Below are positions 1-7,985 of a stretch of 17,794 nt of DNA, one piece after another. Position numbers and translations under genes: made by a program. The stretch covers positions 1-17,794 of the forward strand of contig JASFZI010000100.1 in the NCBI GenBank assembly GCA_045107135.1, written 5' to 3'. This stretch comes from UBA6164 sp045107135. GTDB taxonomy: Bacteria; Patescibacteriota; Gracilibacteria; BD1-5; UBA6164. How positions within the stretch are numbered: the stretch's first letter is position 1; every line of letters starts with the position of its first letter. The notes below the pieces were generated by a model that was given only the letters and a program-made list of their open reading frames with translations, was not told the origin of the DNA and ran no database searches.

Positions 1-1033
1 CTTCATCGCCTGTGTTTGTTATGTTATGCGTATAGCCTGGTATCATCTCAACTATCTCTAAATCATCTCCAGAAACATTATACTCTATGACCTTATCACC
101 ATAGACATCTCTAAGCTCTATAAGCGCTTTACCTTTTATAACTAAAAATTTCTCATTTTTCGTGTTATGGTAGTGATTACCTCGTGTAACTCCAGGTTTC
201 GTAGTAGAGATACCGAGTTGTCCACTCTCTTGTGTTTTAAGTATCTCATAAAAAGTACCGCGTATATCTTTATGACCATTTAGTTTATAAGAAAATTTAT
301 CTGTCGGTAAAAAACTAAGATAAGTTGCATACAGTACCCTCTCAAATCCAACAGCTATGTTTGGTATAAGTAAATCTTTTCTACTATCTCTAAATCTATA
401 AAGAAGTTTTTCTATTTCACCTAAAGTTTTTTTATGTACAGTTTGTACTTCATAATAGAGTTGATCACTACTATTTACATGCAGTCTATCTAAAAAAGCA
501 TGTACCACATCTCCTATATAAACTAAATTTAGTTGAGCATTTTTATCATTCACCTCTATCTCTTTATCTCTTGCAATATTATAACACCATGTTGCTATGA
601 CAGTATTATAATTTGGTTTAGACCACTTACCAAATACATTTGGAAGTCTATAGATAGAGCAATTTACACTGCTTTTTTGTGCATAATTTTTGATGATTTC
701 TTCTGCTTCTTGCTTACTTTTAGCGTAGTCGTTATCACTGCCTACTTGCGTGGATGAAGAAAGTAGTATAGGTGTTTTTTTATTTTCAGATTCTAGTATA
801 TCAACAATTGTTTGTGTTAAATTACTATTTCCTTTATAAAATTCTTCATTATCCTTTGGACGATTTACCCCAGCCAAATGAAATACGAAATCACTCTGTT
901 TTAACAACTCTACCAATCTATCATGAGTATCATCTTTGTAATACTTTAGTATCTCAATATGGGGCATCTTTTTTAATGTAACAATTAAGTTTTTAGCTAT
1001 AAAACCATTTGCCCCAGTTATTAGAACTCTCAT
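1..1033 (-). CDS. capF: UDP-2-acetamido-2,6-dideoxy-hexulose reductase, CapF/WbjC/FnlB-like (C-terminus outside window)
   Basis: Second enzyme of UDP-N-acetyl-L-fucosamine synthesis. In the family it epimerises and reduces the CapE product to UDP-N-acetyl-L-pneumosamine in the cytoplasm, using NAD(P)H. 344 codons are visible. The N-terminal short-chain reductase domain has a nucleotide-binding motif GANGF at residues 7-11, serines at 92-94 and Y103-xxx-K107. From about residue 250 a cupin domain begins (residues 252-258 read NGHKDIR); H287, H289, E294 and H336 sit where cupin metal ligands are expected. The two-domain order is diagnostic for CapF, whose usual length is about 370 residues, so only the last part is missing. 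The ATG lies directly after the capE stop, with GGAG 8 nt upstream. The expected third enzyme, the CapG/WbjD epimerase, would lie beyond the left edge. Confidence 0.93.
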   Translation of the reverse strand, partial: MRVLITGANGFIAKNLIVTLKKMPHIEILKYYKDDTHDRLVELLKQSDFVFHLAGVNRPKDNEEFYKGNSNLTQTIVDILESENKKTPILLSSSTQVGSDNDYAKSKQEAEEIIKNYAQKSSVNCSIYRLPNVFGKWSKPNYNTVIATWCYNIARDKEIEVNDKNAQLNLVYIGDVVHAFLDRLHVNSSDQLYYEVQTVHKKTLGEIEKLLYRFRDSRKDLLIPNIAVGFERVLYATYLSFLPTDKFSYKLNGHKDIRGTFYEILKTQESGQLGISTTKPGVTRGNHYHNTKNEKFLVIKGKALIELRDVYGDKVIEYNVSGDDLEIVEMIPGYTHNITNTGDE

Positions 1034-2059
1034 TTATAAAACTCCAAACTCTTTTAAATCATCTTGCACTTCATGAAGTTCAAGTATCATCTCACCCAAC
1101 TCTTCTTCACTGAGTCTGTGGGTGTTGTGCGAATGGTATTCATGAGCTTGTGTCACGACAGGCTCACCATCTTCAAAAAACTTAGTATAGTTTAAGTCTC
1201 TGTTGTCAGCCGGAATTCTGTAATATTCTCCCATATCTACAGCCTTTACCATCTCCTCTTTTGTAAGGAGTGTTTCATAAAGCTTTTCACCATGTCTTGT
1301 TCCTATGATTTTTACTTCATGCTCTGGTTTACCAAGCATATTTTTAAGAGTATTTGCCAAAAGTTCCACAGTCGAAGCTGGTGCTTTTTGCACAAAAATA
1401 TCTCCATTTGTTCCATTTTCAAATGCAAACATTACCAAATCCACCGCTTGATCTAAACTCATCATAAACCTTGTCATTGCAGGGTCTGTTATGGTGATGG
1501 TTTTATCATTTCGTATCTGATCTATGAAAAGTGGTATAACAGAACCACGACTTGCCATAACATTACCATAACGAGTACAGCATATCATCGTTTGGGCATC
1601 ATCAAGATTTCTACTCTTAGCAACTGCCACTCTCTCCATCATAGCCTTACTCACACCCATAGCATTTATAGGGTAAACTGCTTTGTCTGTACTAAGGACT
1701 ATAACCTTTTTTACTTTAGCATTTATAGCAGCATTGAGTACATTTTCCGTACCTATGACATTTGTCTGAACTGCTTGCATAGGGTAAAACTCACAAGATG
1801 GCACTTGCTTGAGTGCAGCAGCATGAAATATAAAGTCAACCCCACGAACAGCATCTTTTACAGAATTTACATCTCGTACATCACCGAGATAAAACTTGAG
1901 TTTGTCATTAGCATACTTTTTTCTCATATCGTCTTGCTTGAGTTCATCACGAGAAAAGATTCGTATCTCTTTTATATCTGTATTTAAAAAGCCACGAAGA
2001 ACTGCGTTTCCAAACGAACCTGTTCCACCTGTAATTAGTAATACTTTATCTTTAAACAT
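1034..2059 (-). CDS. capE: UDP-GlcNAc 4,6-dehydratase/5-epimerase, CapE/WbjB/FnlA-like
   Basis: Cytoplasmic short-chain dehydrogenase that converts UDP-GlcNAc to the 4-keto-6-deoxy sugar, the first step toward UDP-L-FucNAc. The NAD(P)-binding motif TGGTGSFG is at residues 10-17. The active-site stretch STDK is at 123-126, followed by M134-xxx-K138. In the CapE subfamily Met replaces the usual Tyr of YxxxK, whereas the PseB/FlaA1 dehydratases of flagellin glycosylation keep Tyr. That residue and the adjacent capF decide the call. 341 residues is the usual family length. AGGAG lies 9 nt before the ATG, and 18 nt separate this gene from the upstream MNT-HEPN gene. Its GC content is visibly higher than that of the genes in the middle of the cluster. 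Confidence 0.94.
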   Translation of the reverse strand: MFKDKVLLITGGTGSFGNAVLRGFLNTDIKEIRIFSRDELKQDDMRKKYANDKLKFYLGDVRDVNSVKDAVRGVDFIFHAAALKQVPSCEFYPMQAVQTNVIGTENVLNAAINAKVKKVIVLSTDKAVYPINAMGVSKAMMERVAVAKSRNLDDAQTMICCTRYGNVMASRGSVIPLFIDQIRNDKTITITDPAMTRFMMSLDQAVDLVMFAFENGTNGDIFVQKAPASTVELLANTLKNMLGKPEHEVKIIGTRHGEKLYETLLTKEEMVKAVDMGEYYRIPADNRDLNYTKFFEDGEPVVTQAHEYHSHNTHRLSEEELGEMILELHEVQDDLKEFGVL

Positions 2060-2077
2060 TTTTATCTTCTCCTATTT

Positions 2078-2836
2078 TTATTTTATTTTTAAAAGTAATT
2101 CAGATTGCTTTTTAAACTTCACGTATACAGCCTTTAAAATATCTTTTTGATTAAAAATATCATTTATGGCTTGTGTCATTTCATAAGCTTCATCATCATA
2201 CTGATGTGCGATTTTATTTCTTTTGTCTCGCAAGTTTATCCACTCTTTTGTATTTTCTAAAAAATCTAACTTTTCCAACTTATGGAGTAAATCCAAAAAA
2301 GGTATATTTTCAAAACTTGGCTCATACATACTAAGTACTACTCTAAAAATCTTTTGACCTAATTTGTCTTGCAGTTTTGAAAATCTATACAAGTATTGGT
2401 CGATATCTTGAACTTCATCTTTAGACAAAATTTTATACTTTTCAACACTCAAGGGAAGACTACTCTTTATGTCACTATATGCTTCTTCTATCCGTTGTAA
2501 ATGTTTATCGCACTCATTAAAGTATTTTTGCAATTTTATTCTATCTATGTCCAACTCTATTCCTTCTTTAGCTTCTTGTTCTATGAGTCTCTTCTCATCT
2601 CTTGCAAAGATAAGGTCAATCTTCTGTTCGCCTATAATACTCTTTAACTCTAAAAGAAAATCACTTTTTTTTGTAAAAGTAGAAGAAAGCTCATCAGCCT
2701 CTACATACAAATCTATATCACCACCTTTTTTTGCATCATCTACTCTACTTCCAAAAAGATATATTTTAGAAGTATTTCCAAAATATTTGTTTTTTAACTT
2801 TACGATAGTCTCTATTTCGTATAATGATAATCTCAT
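2078..2836 (-). CDS. Single-chain nucleotidyltransferase-HEPN protein (MntA-HepT-like fusion)
   Basis: Two domains that usually form a type VII toxin-antitoxin pair appear in one 252-residue chain. Residues 1-100 look like a minimal nucleotidyltransferase: G29-S30, nine residues, D40-x-D42, and a third acidic residue at D74 in a KIDLIF strand. Residues 105-250 are all-helical and carry R206-x4-H211-x-Y213, the HEPN ribonuclease motif with the tyrosine that MntA-type enzymes adenylylate in HepT (established for the two-gene Shewanella system). The fused protein could therefore be a self-modifying RNase, or a derived enzyme that lost toxicity; the sequence cannot decide. AAAGG lies 6 nt before the ATG. 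The gene begins 3 nt after the GT4 gene and sits 18 nt before capE, so it is co-transcribed with glycan genes. Domain calls are from motifs only. Confidence 0.8.
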   Translation of the reverse strand: MRLSLYEIETIVKLKNKYFGNTSKIYLFGSRVDDAKKGGDIDLYVEADELSSTFTKKSDFLLELKSIIGEQKIDLIFARDEKRLIEQEAKEGIELDIDRIKLQKYFNECDKHLQRIEEAYSDIKSSLPLSVEKYKILSKDEVQDIDQYLYRFSKLQDKLGQKIFRVVLSMYEPSFENIPFLDLLHKLEKLDFLENTKEWINLRDKRNKIAHQYDDEAYEMTQAINDIFNQKDILKAVYVKFKKQSELLLKIK

Positions 2837-2839
2837 ACT

Positions 2840-3967
2840 TTACCTTTCTATTGTTTTACTAAAAAATTGTACATAATTTTGTGACAATCGTTTCATATCC
2901 AATTTTTTGTGAATATATTTCATTATAGCTAAAGACTTTTTGCTATACTCTTCATTCTCCATCTTATAGAGTTTATCTATAACCTCTTCATATTTTTTTT
3001 TATCATCAAGCTTTATATCCCATCCAGCGTTTATAGCATCTAACTTTAACCATGGAGTTTGGTCACTTATGATTGGCACCAAACCAGCTTGCATAGCTTC
3101 AACTATAACATGTCCGAAATTTTCAGAGAGAGTAGGAAACAAAAAGGCATGATATTCTCTCATCTTCTTTACTATCTCAGATTGAGCCAAACTGCCTTTG
3201 TAAGATATTTTCACATTATTTGGCATACTTTTTATAATTTGTTCACACTCACCCCAGTATGCCATATCTTCTTTTGGACCATAAATATCAAATATAATAC
3301 TGCATGAGGTGTTTTGTAAAACCAATAGTGCAAAATGAAGATTTTTTTTGCGTGAAATCCTAGAAACAAATACCAACTTTAACTCATCTTTTTGTTTTGT
3401 TAGTGGTGAAAAGCTATCTATTTTAACTGCATTTTGCAGTTCTGCAACAGCTTTAGTATGAAACAACTCTTTTATTCTTTTTGTTTCTATCTTATCGGTT
3501 GAATGAAATTTCACATCTTTATACATTTTAAAAAATTTATAAACAAAAAGATAAACAGATTTTTTTGTTTTTTTAATATTTAAAGCATTTTCTTGTAGTT
3601 CACCACGGGGTGCTACTATTAACTTTTTTCTAAAATAGAGTTTATTTAGAAGCATCACTTTTTGAGTGGTGCTAGAAAAAAAACTGTTGAGATATATCAC
3701 ATCAGGATTGAACTCATTTACAACTTTTGTGATACTTTTTTTATTTAATGCTGAAGCATAATAGACATTAAACTCCTTATATCTTGCCACTGTATCACTT
3801 TCCACACTTTCATATGGAACTGTTTCCCCAAAATCATGATTTTTAGTACATATCAATATATTGAAATCTTGATTTAACAATTGCACTAAATTAGCGATAG
3901 ATGTAATGGGACCACCACCTCTGAAGCCGGGAAGAAAGCTATCTTTGAATATTAGTATTTTTTTCAT
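2840..3967 (-). CDS. Glycosyltransferase family 4 (GT4)
   Basis: Cytoplasmic, membrane-associated GT-B enzyme that would add one sugar from a nucleotide donor to the lipid-linked repeat unit. The N-terminal Rossmann domain starts with a hydrophobic strand and a glycine-rich loop (G17-G19) where the acceptor and donor phosphate are handled in this family. The second domain has the strand-loop FVSRISRKKNL at 200-210 and the hallmark E282-x7-E290 that contacts the donor. Length (375) is normal for GT4. The start ATG overlaps the stop of the EpsG-like gene by one base (TAATG), which suggests translational coupling. Donor and acceptor cannot be told from sequence; the neighbouring capE/capF make a FucNAc donor possible. 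Confidence 0.9.
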   Translation of the reverse strand: MKKILIFKDSFLPGFRGGGPITSIANLVQLLNQDFNILICTKNHDFGETVPYESVESDTVARYKEFNVYYASALNKKSITKVVNEFNPDVIYLNSFFSSTTQKVMLLNKLYFRKKLIVAPRGELQENALNIKKTKKSVYLFVYKFFKMYKDVKFHSTDKIETKRIKELFHTKAVAELQNAVKIDSFSPLTKQKDELKLVFVSRISRKKNLHFALLVLQNTSCSIIFDIYGPKEDMAYWGECEQIIKSMPNNVKISYKGSLAQSEIVKKMREYHAFLFPTLSENFGHVIVEAMQAGLVPIISDQTPWLKLDAINAGWDIKLDDKKKYEEVIDKLYKMENEEYSKKSLAIMKYIHKKLDMKRLSQNYVQFFSKTIER

Positions 3968-4920
3968 TAGTTAAATCCTGTTCCATATAAAATAATATTA
4001 TTAATAAAATCAAGTCCCTTATATGCAAAATACAAACTTGATATAAAAATCCCCATATTTAAACCTCTCTTAATTTGAAGTGCATAATATAAAAATATAA
4101 AATAAGAAAACATATTAAGCCTTGTCCCACCCACAAATAATATCATTACAAAGAGAGGAATAAAAATAAGAATCGTTTCTTTTTTATTTTTTGAATAGAA
4201 CATAGCCATAACAAAAAATAAAAAACTTTTAAATAAATCTTCCATACCAAATGAAGTTCCAGCAAACGAATCCAATTTATGTATAATATGTCTTTGGAGA
4301 ATCAATACTGGTATACTAAAAATTATAATGATATATAACAGATTTTTTGAAATTTTCCTTTCTAAAAATAATTTTTCAACATCATAATAAATTCTGCTAA
4401 ATAATAAGCTTGCATATATGGCTAAAGTTTGCATATGAGTCATTAATGCCAAAAAAGACATCCATAAAGATTTTTTCATATTAGGATACACTAAAATTGA
4501 GATTAATAAGAAAAGAATACCAAACTTTAATCTTTCATCAGAAAAGTATAATACAATAAAATAAAAATTTGTAAAAACAATACTAACAATGATAATTAAT
4601 CTAACTCTTAATTTTTGCAGTAAAGAAATTACAACATAAGCCAATACACTATTTGAAAAAGCAATAAATATATATTTTTCAATTCCTATATTTGATAAAA
4701 TCCAAGTAAATAAAAAATATACAGGTTCAAGTGCTCCTGTTGAAGCTGCATAGTAGATATATCCAGAGAATACATCTAATCCTTTTATGCCATCGTACGA
4801 TCTATTATAGGCTATTTGATCTCCTCCTACATAATATTGACTAATTATAAGTGAAAGAAAAAAAATACTTATTACTGAAATAATTTTAAATATTAAATAA
4901 ACATTTAATTTTATACGCAT
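3967..4920 (-). CDS. EpsG-like O-antigen/exopolysaccharide polymerase (Wzy type)
   Basis: Integral inner-membrane protein that probably polymerises undecaprenyl-linked repeat units on the periplasmic face. The 317 residues contain about nine to ten hydrophobic segments, starting at residues 8-29. The first loop contains GGDQIAY (residues 32-38), which resembles the D-x-x-x-Y signature after TM1 in EpsG proteins. Charged residues in loops such as SDERLKFG and the THMQ turn in the middle also fit that family. No other polymerase candidate occurs in the window, and the gene sits between the flippase and glycosyltransferases as expected for a Wzx/Wzy cluster. It is very AT-rich. The start lies 2 nt after the upstream stop with no strong ribosome binding site, so coupling is likely. 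Polymerase specificity cannot be read from sequence. Confidence 0.78.
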   Translation of the reverse strand: MRIKLNVYLIFKIISVISIFFLSLIISQYYVGGDQIAYNRSYDGIKGLDVFSGYIYYAASTGALEPVYFLFTWILSNIGIEKYIFIAFSNSVLAYVVISLLQKLRVRLIIIVSIVFTNFYFIVLYFSDERLKFGILFLLISILVYPNMKKSLWMSFLALMTHMQTLAIYASLLFSRIYYDVEKLFLERKISKNLLYIIIIFSIPVLILQRHIIHKLDSFAGTSFGMEDLFKSFLFFVMAMFYSKNKKETILIFIPLFVMILFVGGTRLNMFSYFIFLYYALQIKRGLNMGIFISSLYFAYKGLDFINNIILYGTGFN

Positions 4921-4922
4921 AA

Positions 4923-6206
4923 TTACACAACTTCCACATCATAAATTTCTCTAAACCTATACATCTCTTCAATACCTGCCAAATCTAAAAGTATAGTTTT
5001 ACACCCAAATTCTACACCTTCTGATAGAGCTGTAGAGTACACACCTATTTGATATTCACTTTCACTAAATAGTTGATATAAGTCAGTATTTGTTATCACT
5101 TCTATATTATCATATTTATTTAATTGTTGTAGTGCTTTATATGAATGCCATCTATCATATTCACCTGGATGAAGTTTATATTTTATATCAAATTGTTTAA
5201 AATACTCCCAATTATCAAGTATCTTTTTAGCGATATGGTCACCTAATACCCCTTGAGATAATACTACAACTTGATTTTTAATTCTTTTTATATGGGAATA
5301 TGATTTTCTTTTATTTTCTAAAAAATCAAATGGTCTAATAATTACATTTTTATCTTCTATTGGAAAATTTATAAGATTTTTCCAGTACTCATTCCATACT
5401 AAAAATTTATCTGGAAAATAATCTAATCTTTTCTTATCTTCACCAAAGTAGTATCCAAAATGGTATTTTGAAAAATTACCATGTTGAAATTCTATAGTCT
5501 CTATACCCAAATCTTTTGCAGCTTTTATCAAAGAACCAAAACCACCATAGCTAACTACTAAATAAACCTGTTTTGGCTGTAATTTTTTTAACAATTTAGT
5601 ATATAAAAAGTATTCTACTTTATATTTTTTAACTGTATTTAAAAATAAATGCGTTAAATCATAATTACCTATTTTCTCAGCTATTTCTTGCTCTACTGTT
5701 TTGATAAATTTATAATCTACCTCTTGTATCTTCATAAACTTTGAAAATATATTTTTATATACTAAGATAAAATCATTATAATATCTCCAAGATTCTTTTC
5801 GTTTATAATGTTTTCCCATAGTAGGATTTTCAATCTCTATAAAGTTTTTATTATTTTTTTGTAAATCTTCTACAAAATAGTGAGTATATATATCTATCAT
5901 TTCATCATCTACATTTTTTACTCTCGAATGAGGAAACACTAAAATATCAGTTTTTTTAGCAAAGAATGGATTTTTAAATATACAACTATACACGATACTA
6001 AGACTATTTATTATCTTATCTTTTAAAGACATAGGAGTATGTGGTGTTTCCATAACACCACATACTTTCCCTAAATCATAATCTATCTGAACCCTCATAA
6101 GTTGCCAAGGCTTAACGCCATCTATCTCAAAATCAAGTAAGTTATATTTTTCTTCAAGATATAATATAAACTCTCTTAACTCTTTAAGTGTTTTTATTTT
6201 AGTCAT
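4923..6206 (-). CDS. Putative GT-B glycosyltransferase, capsule-synthesis type
   Basis: I choose the ATG at 6206: GGTTAAAAAAT precedes it, and the product then starts MTKIKTLKELREF without an odd 24-residue leader overlapping the flippase gene. The 427-residue soluble protein has two halves. The second carries FQHGN (residues 240-244), SQGVLGDH (317-324), K-L-H346-P347 and YSTALSEG (390-397). An HP motif followed by a serine-rich ST-x-x-x-E segment is typical of the donor-binding half of capsule glycosyltransferases related to polysialyl-, Kdo- and glycerophosphate transferases. A nonulosonate or polyol-phosphate transferase is therefore a reasonable guess, but no family can be fixed by eye. 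The chain stops soon after the last Rossmann helix (ends VEVV), which looks short. It overlaps the flippase end by 8 nt. Confidence 0.72.
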   Translation of the reverse strand: MTKIKTLKELREFILYLEEKYNLLDFEIDGVKPWQLMRVQIDYDLGKVCGVMETPHTPMSLKDKIINSLSIVYSCIFKNPFFAKKTDILVFPHSRVKNVDDEMIDIYTHYFVEDLQKNNKNFIEIENPTMGKHYKRKESWRYYNDFILVYKNIFSKFMKIQEVDYKFIKTVEQEIAEKIGNYDLTHLFLNTVKKYKVEYFLYTKLLKKLQPKQVYLVVSYGGFGSLIKAAKDLGIETIEFQHGNFSKYHFGYYFGEDKKRLDYFPDKFLVWNEYWKNLINFPIEDKNVIIRPFDFLENKRKSYSHIKRIKNQVVVLSQGVLGDHIAKKILDNWEYFKQFDIKYKLHPGEYDRWHSYKALQQLNKYDNIEVITNTDLYQLFSESEYQIGVYSTALSEGVEFGCKTILLDLAGIEEMYRFREIYDVEVV

Positions 6207-7458
6207 ATTTTTTAACCTTTTTAAAATTCCATGGCATTTTATAATGCTTATTTTGATACCAAAAGACCAATACTGCACTTACTGCAAATGCAAGTGCAGT
6301 AGCATAAGCTGCACCAATAGTTCCATAATATTTTATAAATATATAATTAAACACAAGGTTTAAAATGGCAGCAATAATAGTACTCATACCTAAAAATGCT
6401 GTTTTATTTATATGGACAAGATAAGGAAAAAATATCTGATATGTACCTCTCACGGCATAGCCTAGTGATACCCATAGTATAAACTTACTTGCCCCATAAA
6501 ACTTACTATCTACAAAATAAGGCAATATTAACTCTCCCAAAAAAGATATGAAAATAGCTAATCCAAATATAGAAAATATATATAAATAAGTATATTTTAC
6601 TATTTTTTCTTTTTTATCTTGGGTTGGTTGAGATAAATTTTTATAAAACCAAGGCGACCAAGCTTTTATAAATGCATCTGTAAAGAGCATCACAACCATC
6701 CCAAACATATAACCAACACTATATATACCAACGGCTTTTATACTCACCATCTTCTCTATAAAAAGCCTATCACTCATAGCTATAACAACACCACCTAATA
6801 AATGTGGAATGAGAGGAACGGATATATTTAAAATTGATTTTACTTTTTCTTTATCAAGTTTTAAAGATAAATATCTTTGCTTATAGATATAAAATATACC
6901 TATAAAGAAAAAAAGTAAAGAACTAGTAAAAACACCTAAAACCGGGGAATACCACCCATAACCAAATAATAGTAATAAAATCAAAGTTATCCCAAGCTTT
7001 ACAATAGTATTTGATATTTCAAATATACCAAACATATAAGCTCTCTGCTCATTTCTAAGTATAGTCGTATTTATTTCATTCACCATCATCATCATGCTTA
7101 TAAATGGAATTAAAAGTATCCACTTTGATGGAATAGAAAATATAGTTTCATACTTTAATGTAATAAAATATGTAATTATAAGATATGAAATAAATGTAAA
7201 ACTAAGTATTATAAATATATTTCCAATATACAAAGAAAGTTCTTGTTTCGTAGTTTTAAAAAAGTTTTTAGATATATTTGAGTGAAGATTCATACCAATA
7301 AAAGCCGTAAATAAAGTAATAAATATAGTGTAAATAGACAAAATACCATAATCTTCTGGTGTTAAATATTTTGTCATTATTGGTAACAATAAAAATGGCA
7401 CTGCTTTGTTTAATATACTACTACTTAAATAAATTATTGAATTTTTTATTACTTTCAT
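6199..7458 (-). CDS. wzx: Oligosaccharide flippase, Wzx-like (MOP/PST family)
   Basis: Integral inner-membrane protein that would move the undecaprenyl-linked repeat unit to the periplasm. The 419 residues hold about twelve hydrophobic segments. The N-terminus (residues 1-60) has the pattern typical of the polysaccharide-flippase family, with the motif TKYLTPEDYGILSIY near residues 29-43, and a second half in the same arrangement from about residue 210. A strong site, AGGAG, lies 5 nt before the ATG. The gene begins 16 nt after the tail of the broken acetyltransferase and overlaps the next glycosyltransferase by 8 nt. Length and topology are normal. Substrate specificity cannot be inferred. 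Confidence 0.9.
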   Translation of the reverse strand: MKVIKNSIIYLSSSILNKAVPFLLLPIMTKYLTPEDYGILSIYTIFITLFTAFIGMNLHSNISKNFFKTTKQELSLYIGNIFIILSFTFISYLIITYFITLKYETIFSIPSKWILLIPFISMMMMVNEINTTILRNEQRAYMFGIFEISNTIVKLGITLILLLLFGYGWYSPVLGVFTSSLLFFFIGIFYIYKQRYLSLKLDKEKVKSILNISVPLIPHLLGGVVIAMSDRLFIEKMVSIKAVGIYSVGYMFGMVVMLFTDAFIKAWSPWFYKNLSQPTQDKKEKIVKYTYLYIFSIFGLAIFISFLGELILPYFVDSKFYGASKFILWVSLGYAVRGTYQIFFPYLVHINKTAFLGMSTIIAAILNLVFNYIFIKYYGTIGAAYATALAFAVSAVLVFWYQNKHYKMPWNFKKVKKYD

Positions 7459-7474
7459 TTTACTCCTAAATATA

Positions 7475-7958
7475 TTAATGAAATTTTTTCTTTTCTTTTA
7501 ATTCTAAATAGTGATTTATATCCCTACTTAAAAACTTCTTTGCAGGATTTCCACCTACTATGGCATATTTTTCAACATTTTTAACATGCTTGAATAATAG
7601 CACCTTCACCTATGTTTACCCCCCCCAATATAATTACTCTATTACCTAACCAAACATTATCTTCTATAGTCACATCTTTACAGATATATGTATTGTCATA
7701 AGGAATTTCACTACCCTCATAATTATGATTTTGTGTAATTATCATACATTCTGTTCCAGAGTGAAAATTATCTCCTATTTTCACAGTTCCACAACCTGAT
7801 ATTTGCATACCATTAAAATGAGTATTTTTACCTAAAAAAGTTTTATTTGTCATAGAACAATATTTATTGATATTAAGTAGTTCTGTATATTTTATACCTT
7901 GTTTTATCACTCTTTTTTTATATAAAAATTGTAAAAACTTAATAATTATTTTTTTCAT
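7475..7958 (-). pseudogene. Hexapeptide-repeat (LbH) acyltransferase, frameshifted near C-terminus
   Basis: Predicted O- or N-acetyltransferase of the xenobiotic/maltose-type left-handed beta-helix family, which would decorate a sugar of the repeat unit. Hexapeptide repeats run from residue 38 onward, and the likely catalytic His lies in TQNHNYEG (about residues 75-82). The open frame ends after 125 codons (stop at 7581) with IIQAC. The expected continuation, VKNVEKYAIVGGNPAKKF, follows at once in another frame and ends at 7475. By comparison with the family, GSVV between IIQA and VKNV is missing; a deletion of about 11 nt would explain both the gap and the frameshift. A G8 tract lies upstream within the LGGVNIG segment and is in frame here. 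AAAGG lies 7 nt before the ATG. The truncated protein lacks the last coil and tail, so it is probably inactive, though not certainly. Confidence 0.8.
7619..7626 (-). repeat. Poly-G tract (G8 on coding strand) in acetyltransferase
   Basis: Eight G on the coding strand encode the Gly-Gly of LGGVNIG. Tracts of this length in Campylobacterota carbohydrate genes commonly vary by slipped-strand replication. G8 keeps the frame open. G7 gives a stop codon immediately after the tract, and G9 gives one four codons later, so either change would switch off the protein. No tract length rescues the separate downstream frameshift. Confidence 0.85.
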
Positions 7959-7985
7959 CCAAGAACCTTTGTCTTAAATTGCTTT

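Noticed and set aside
533..981. Plus-strand open frames at the left end
   Set aside because: They lie opposite the well-supported capF coding strand, are rich in Phe/Tyr/Ile from reversed AT-rich codons, and show no motif or ribosome site.
1034..2059. PseB-type dehydratase of flagellin glycosylation
   Set aside because: The MxxxK active-site variant and the adjacent capF indicate CapE and the FucNAc pathway instead.
1592..2876. Plus-strand frames opposite capE and the MNT-HEPN gene
   Set aside because: The minus-strand genes have clear family motifs; these are antisense shadows.
6207..6278. Upstream 24-codon extension of the GT-B glycosyltransferase
   Set aside because: It overlaps the flippase C-terminus without a ribosome site; the ATG at 6206 fits the family-like start better.
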